A model generated the notes under the pieces. That model was not told where the DNA came from and searched no databases. It was given only the letters and a program-made list of their open reading frames with translations. Positions 5,857 to 9,162 of a stretch of DNA of 9,162 bases are shown here, piece by piece; the first letter of the stretch is position 1; every line of letters begins with the position of its first letter. Position numbers and translations under genes: made by a program. Where the stretch lies: positions 1-9,162 of the forward strand of contig JAISFK010000449.1 of NCBI GenBank assembly GCA_031263625.1. The letters are read 5' to 3'. The stretch is from Clostridiales bacterium (GTDB taxonomy: Bacteria > Bacillota > Clostridia > WRLR01).

Positions 5857-7773
5857 ATGAAAAAAGAACTGAAAAAAGAGCATCTGGCAGGCGCGGGAGG
5901 CGCAGGAAGCGCGCAGGCTCCGGCGGGGCGCGCAACGGCGCGGGCGACGGGGATGGCAGGGACGGTGGAGAGGGCGAGCGCCAGCGCGGGCGCCTGCGCT
6001 GGCGCCGACGCAGGCGCGAGGGCGCGAGCGCCGCGAGAGCGGGCGCCGGGGGCGCGAACACTGGGGGCGCGAACGCCGCGATCGCAAGCGCTGCGGGCGC
6101 TGGCCGCGATCGTGTGCGCGGCCATGCTGGCGGCCGCGCTCTCGGCGTGCGGCGCGTCCGGCGGCACGGCGCCGCAGGGAGGCGCGACGGCCGCCACGAC
6201 GCAGGCGGCGGTTGCGGACGCGACGCAGGCCGCAACGGAATCAGCGCAGGATGAGGCGGGGGCGGGCCAGGCAGAGGCAAGCGCCGACGCGGCCGCAAGC
6301 GGCGCGGCAACCGAGCCGGCAGCCCCGGCGGCCGAGACGGCGGAAGCGGCTGCGGAGGAACCGTACAAGTTCACGTTCTTCAACAACATCTTCGGCTCGT
6401 TCAGCGATGGCGACCAGGCGGTCTTCGACAAGCTCATGGCGGAGACGAACACGGTCATCGAGCTCCAGAACATGCCGTCGTCCAGCTACGAGGAATCGCT
6501 GACCGTCATGATGGCGAGCGGCGACTATCCGGAACTGGTCATGTTCCCGGACTACACGAAGCCGGTGTTCCTCGACGGCGTGGAGTACAAGGCGGTGCTG
6601 CCGCTCAACGACTACATCGCCAACGCGCCGAACGTCCAGAAGTACACGTACCCCATCTCGTTCAAGGTGCTGAGCGTCATGGGCGACGGCCAAATCTACG
6701 GCATACCGCGCACGTCCATAGCCCGCGCCGACGGCTACATGATCCGCCAGGACTGGCTGGACCGCCTGGGCATCGGCATGACTGAGGGCGAGCCCGTCAC
6801 GCTCGCCGCGTTCACGGACATTCTGCGGGCCTTCTCGCAGAGCGACCCGGACGGGAACGGCGCCAACGACACGTTCGGCCTCGGCCTGTACACGGCCGAC
6901 GGCAACCTGGAGATCCCGACCGCGCTGTCCTACACGTTCGGGCTGAACGGGTGGCAGGAGTATCCCGGCGAGGACTACAAGTACATGGATCCCAAGTATT
7001 CCAGGCAAAACGACAGCTTTAAGAACGCTCTCGAGTACATGAACGCGCTCTGGAACGACAAGCTCGTCGATCCGGACTGGCCGACGCTGAACCTGGACGC
7101 GCACAAGCAGCGCTTCGAGCAGGGCATAACCGGGATGCGCGCGGAATTTGTCGGCTACATGCTCGAGCACGAGCAGAACCTGCAAAACGTCAACCCGGAC
7201 GCGCGGCTGTCGTACATGGTGGGCATAGTGCAGAACGAGGGGGACAAGGTGGCCGGAGGCACGTACTCCACGGGCGTGTGGGGGCACTTCTCCGTCATGT
7301 CCAGCGCCAAGAACCCCCAGAAGATAGTCGATGTGCTGGACTACATGCTCTCGGACAATTTCTGGGAGGTCGTGAAGTTCGGGGTAGAGGGCGTGTCGTG
7401 GGAATTCGACGCCGAGGGCACGAGAGTCGCGATACCCAACACGGGCTCGGGCGGCAGGTTCATGCGCCGCAACGAGGACGCGAGCTTTTTCATCAGCCTG
7501 AACACGCCGGGCAGCGAGAGGCCGAGGCTCGAAAAGCTGATCGACATCTGCATAGGCCAGGCCGTGTTTTCCAAGGACGAGGGCTTCCGGCCCGCGATCG
7601 CGAGCGATCCGGCGTTCCTGGACGCGGACAAGGAGCTGAAGACGTCCGTGTCGAAGATAATCGTCGGCGACCTGCCAATCGGCGACTACAACGCCGTGCT
7701 CGACAAGTGGTACGACGCGGGCGGCAGGACGTATGTGGAGCAGATGAACGAGGGGATCGCGGCCGCAGAGTGA
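5857..7773 (+). CDS. lplA: Extracellular solute-binding lipoprotein, LplA-type
   Basis: A 638-residue lipoprotein that captures the carbohydrate outside the cell and delivers it to the two permeases. The hydrophobic signal segment is at 78-95 and the lipobox is LSAC with the lipidated C98. Residues 99-168 are an Ala/Thr/Glu-rich linker; the binding fold starts at about 169 (PYKFTFF). Residues 330-338 (DPDGNGAND) form the calcium-loop-like motif typical of LplA proteins, and the pattern DxxKPVFLDGVEY through DWLDRLGI is also typical of the family. The oddity is the 75 residues before the signal segment, an Ala/Gly/Arg-rich stretch where homologues have only a few basic residues. The start at 5857 (MKKELKKEH) looks like a normal lipoprotein start and has AGGAGG 10 nt upstream, so the extension appears to have been inserted behind a genuine N-terminus. 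The gene is 74 bp downstream of lplC, in the same operon. Confidence 0.92.
   Translation: MKKELKKEHLAGAGGAGSAQAPAGRATARATGMAGTVERASASAGACAGADAGARARAPRERAPGARTLGARTPRSQALRALAAIVCAAMLAAALSACGASGGTAPQGGATAATTQAAVADATQAATESAQDEAGAGQAEASADAAASGAATEPAAPAAETAEAAAEEPYKFTFFNNIFGSFSDGDQAVFDKLMAETNTVIELQNMPSSSYEESLTVMMASGDYPELVMFPDYTKPVFLDGVEYKAVLPLNDYIANAPNVQKYTYPISFKVLSVMGDGQIYGIPRTSIARADGYMIRQDWLDRLGIGMTEGEPVTLAAFTDILRAFSQSDPDGNGANDTFGLGLYTADGNLEIPTALSYTFGLNGWQEYPGEDYKYMDPKYSRQNDSFKNALEYMNALWNDKLVDPDWPTLNLDAHKQRFEQGITGMRAEFVGYMLEHEQNLQNVNPDARLSYMVGIVQNEGDKVAGGTYSTGVWGHFSVMSSAKNPQKIVDVLDYMLSDNFWEVVKFGVEGVSWEFDAEGTRVAIPNTGSGGRFMRRNEDASFFISLNTPGSERPRLEKLIDICIGQAVFSKDEGFRPAIASDPAFLDADKELKTSVSKIIVGDLPIGDYNAVLDKWYDAGGRTYVEQMNEGIAAAE
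5884..6090 (+). repeat. Low-complexity GC-rich insertion in the lplA 5' end
   Basis: These bases encode residues about 10-78 of the binding protein, built almost only from Ala, Gly, Arg, Ser, Thr and Pro. Short DNA units recur (for example GGGGGCGCGAACnC at 6048 and 6063, giving GART-LGART). The frame remains open, but the stretch separates the basic N-terminus from the hydrophobic signal core. Confidence 0.6.
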
Positions 7774-7824
7774 CAAGCTGGCGGCCATGGCGCTGCGAGG
7801 GCCGGACAGCTGGCAGGAGCTACA

Positions 7825-7889
7825 GTTAGCGCCTTGCAGGCGCATAACCGCGGCAAACGGCAAAAAGCCAGCGCCTGTAAGGCGCTAAC
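7825..7889 (+). repeat. Hairpin element, copy B
   Basis: The arms GTTAGCGCCTTGCAGGCGC (7825-7843) and GCGCCTGTAAGGCGCTAAC (7871-7889) pair over 19 bp with a single G-T wobble at the same place as in copy A (3599-3654). The loop is 27 nt in both copies, begins ATAACCGC and ends AAAAAGCCA. Outer pairs differ but remain paired: C3600-G3653 corresponds to G7831-C7883, and T3599-A3654 to C7830-G7884. It lies 51 bp after the binding-protein stop. Confidence 0.8.
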
Positions 7890-7984
7890 GCCGCGCGGAC
7901 GAGCGCGGCGCGGGCGCATCGCGCCCGTGAGGAACGGGGAAACCGCGCTTTCCCGTTCCGACTTGGGTTGCGAGCATAGCTCGC
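7889..7984 (+). other. Array of four further hairpins before the oxidoreductase
   Basis: Four stem-loops follow copy B in close order: GCCGCGC/GCGCGGC (7890-7909, loop GGACGA), CGGGCGC/GCGCCCG (7911-7927, loop ATC), GGAACGGG/CCCGTTCC (7931-7959, extended by A-T pairs with one bulge) and GCGAGC/GCTCGC (7970-7984, loop ATA). All arms are perfect over the stated lengths. No U tract follows any of them. The stretch 7774-8002 holds no gene and no promoter I can defend. Confidence 0.7.
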
Positions 7985-8002
7985 TCTGGGAGGGGCTGCA
8001 AC

Positions 8003-9162
8003 ATGGTCAGATGGATTGACGCAATTCAGTTTGAGCGCAAGGGCGGCTGGCAGGAGGACACGCAGTTTCTGTTGCAGATGGGGCAGGGCTATCTGATCGC
8101 CATCGACAGGCCGGGCGAGCCCGTGGAGGACGCCGTGACGCAGACGCATATCCCCCGCCCCGGCAAGTACCGCGTGTGGGCGCGCACGAAAAATTGGCTG
8201 CGCGAGCACAGCCCCGGCCGATTCCGCGTGTCTGCGGGGGGCGCCGGGGGCGTCGGGGGCGCTGGACGCTCCGGCTGCCCCGGCAGCTCAGGGGGCGCCG
8301 CGCCGGGGCGGCTCCTTGGCGGCCTGCCGACCGAGCGGTGGTCGTGGGAGATCGCCGGCGACTTCGATTTGGAGGCGGGCGAGCAGGAACTGCGCCTCAT
8401 GGACGAGACGGGCTACATGGCCCGCTGCGCGGCGCTGATCGTGACGGACGACTTCGACTTCACGCCGCCCTGCGAGGTCGAGCGGTTGCGGCGCTTCCGC
8501 GCCGAGGCGCTGGGGCTGTCCTGCGGCGTCGCGGACGGCGGCGCGTTCGACGTGATCGTGGCGGGCGGCGGGCCGGGGGGCGTGCCGGCCGCGCTGGCGG
8601 CGGCCCGGCTCGGCAGGCGAACGCTGCTCATCCAGAGCCGCCCCGTTCTGGGCGGCAACGCGTCGAGCGAGGCGGGCGTGTCGTTTAACGGCGCGTCCTC
8701 GCGCCAGCCGCACGCGCGCGAGGGCGGCATCGCGGAGGAGATTCGGCGCCTGCGCGACCATTTTGGCTGCTCGTGGACAAGGGCGATGGAGATGCTGACG
8801 GACGGGCAGCCCAACCTGACGGTAGTGCTCAATATGTTCGTCTGCGGCGCGGAGACGGAAAACGGCTCCATCCGCAGCGTCACGGCCATTCATGCCGGCA
8901 CGCTCGAGCGGAGGCGCTTCGCGGCCGGCGTGTTCATCGACTGCACGGGCGACGGCTGGCTCGGCTACTTTGCCGGCGCGCGCTATCGGATTGGCCGGGA
9001 GGCCGGCTGGCAGCACGGCGAGCTGCTCGCGCCGGAGGCCGCGGACGGCGTCACGATGTCCGGCTGCCTGGAGGGCAGGGGCGTCGGGGCCTTCGACCCC
9101 ATCGACACGGGGCGCCCGGCGGAGTTCGACGCCCCTGCGTGGTGCTACCGATTCCCGCCCGG
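8003..9162 (+). CDS. FAD-dependent oxidoreductase, 5' part (runs off window)
   Basis: The first 386 residues of an FAD_oxidored-type (Pfam FAD-dependent oxidoreductase) enzyme; no stop before the right edge. No signal peptide is seen, so it should be cytoplasmic. Residues 1-152 form a beta-sandwich-like accessory domain (WIDAIQFERKGGWQEDTQF, GKYRVWARTKNW, LRLMDETGYMARCAALIV). The Rossmann FAD site is FDVIVAGGGPGG (G188, G190, G193), followed by the family signature RPVLGGNASSE (213-223) and the second FAD-contact motif FIDCTGDGWLGYFAGA (311-326). Residues 79-107 are a Gly/Ala/Ser-rich insert in the accessory domain, where homologues carry a short turn. The start at ATG 8003 has GGAGG 9 nt upstream. 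Relatives are often annotated as xanthan-lyase-like but are oxidoreductases found in carbohydrate-use loci; the exact substrate is unknown. Its position after the importer suggests that it acts on the imported sugar. Confidence 0.88.
   Translation, partial: MVRWIDAIQFERKGGWQEDTQFLLQMGQGYLIAIDRPGEPVEDAVTQTHIPRPGKYRVWARTKNWLREHSPGRFRVSAGGAGGVGGAGRSGCPGSSGGAAPGRLLGGLPTERWSWEIAGDFDLEAGEQELRLMDETGYMARCAALIVTDDFDFTPPCEVERLRRFRAEALGLSCGVADGGAFDVIVAGGGPGGVPAALAAARLGRRTLLIQSRPVLGGNASSEAGVSFNGASSRQPHAREGGIAEEIRRLRDHFGCSWTRAMEMLTDGQPNLTVVLNMFVCGAETENGSIRSVTAIHAGTLERRRFAAGVFIDCTGDGWLGYFAGARYRIGREAGWQHGELLAPEAADGVTMSGCLEGRGVGAFDPIDTGRPAEFDAPAWCYRFPP
8237..8323 (+). repeat. Gly-rich low-complexity insert in the oxidoreductase
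   Basis: GGGGGCGCCGGGGGCGTCGG-like DNA encodes about 29 residues of Gly, Ala, Ser and Pro between the strand ending RFRV and the strand region beginning RWSWEI. The two flanking strands look normal for the domain, so the insert sits in a surface loop. Confidence 0.6.

Noticed and set aside
5847..6254. Alternative plus-strand frame beginning at the ATG right after AGGAGG
   Set aside because: It directly abuts the ribosome binding site with no spacing, encodes only Arg/Gly-rich low-complexity sequence, and would displace the well-supported lipoprotein frame.
6241..7863. 540-residue minus-strand open frame over the binding-protein gene
   Set aside because: Antisense shadow of LplA; its composition is His/Val/Arg/Leu-rich without domain features.
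7825..7984. CRISPR array
   Set aside because: The hairpins have different sequences and sizes; there is no constant repeat with regular spacers and no cas gene.
7834..8019. Short frame across the hairpin array
   Set aside because: It starts at a TTG without a ribosome binding site and simply reads through the hairpin arms; it also overlaps the oxidoreductase start.

Overview
The window comes from a GC-rich, low-complexity-prone genome that is most likely a Gram-positive Firmicute (Bacillota): a Paenibacillaceae-like lineage or a high-GC uncultured Clostridia lineage. The gene set supports this. It contains a YesN/YesM-type two-component pair next to an LplA/LplB/LplC-type carbohydrate ABC importer with no ATPase gene, followed by an FAD-dependent oxidoreductase of the carbohydrate-catabolism type. 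Promoters are sigma-A-like and ribosome binding sites are strong GGAGG types. No lineage is proven by the sequence alone.

Layout. Positions 1-200 carry no gene I can support, but hold a near-consensus promoter pointing left (minus strand) and an 18-bp tandem repeat in the start of its transcript. At about 258-434 lies the C-terminal DNA-binding end of a broken AraC-family gene, with a perfect palindrome at its breakpoint. A small heptad-repeat coiled-coil protein follows (470-748), with its own candidate promoter. A 27-bp direct repeat straddles that gene's stop codon and recurs just before the response regulator. The response regulator (858-1778, TTG start) and the histidine kinase (1775-3598) overlap by 4 bp.

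After the kinase stop codon comes a hairpin element, then two direct repeats 20 bp apart that look like an AraC-type operator, then a TTGAAG-N17-TATAAT promoter. This drives the importer genes lplB-like (3786-4883), lplC-like (4883-5782) and the lipoprotein binding protein (5857-7773). A second copy of the hairpin element follows and begins a run of five consecutive hairpins (7825-7984). The FAD-dependent oxidoreductase gene starts at 8003 and runs off the right edge.

Inferred working model: the kinase senses an extracellular carbohydrate or importer state and phosphorylates the response regulator. The regulator binds the direct repeats at 3671-3709 and activates the importer operon. The importer borrows a shared ATPase encoded elsewhere. 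The oxidoreductase probably acts on the imported sugar or a derivative.

The most unusual features are (i) two copies of a long hairpin element whose stems differ by compensatory base pairs, both sitting at gene-cluster boundaries, (ii) the five-hairpin array, and (iii) repeated low-complexity expansions at structurally tolerated sites in four neighbouring genes. Most ribosomal start choices here differ from the longest reading frame. In particular, the longest possible start of the lplB-like gene is actually the -35 box of its promoter.
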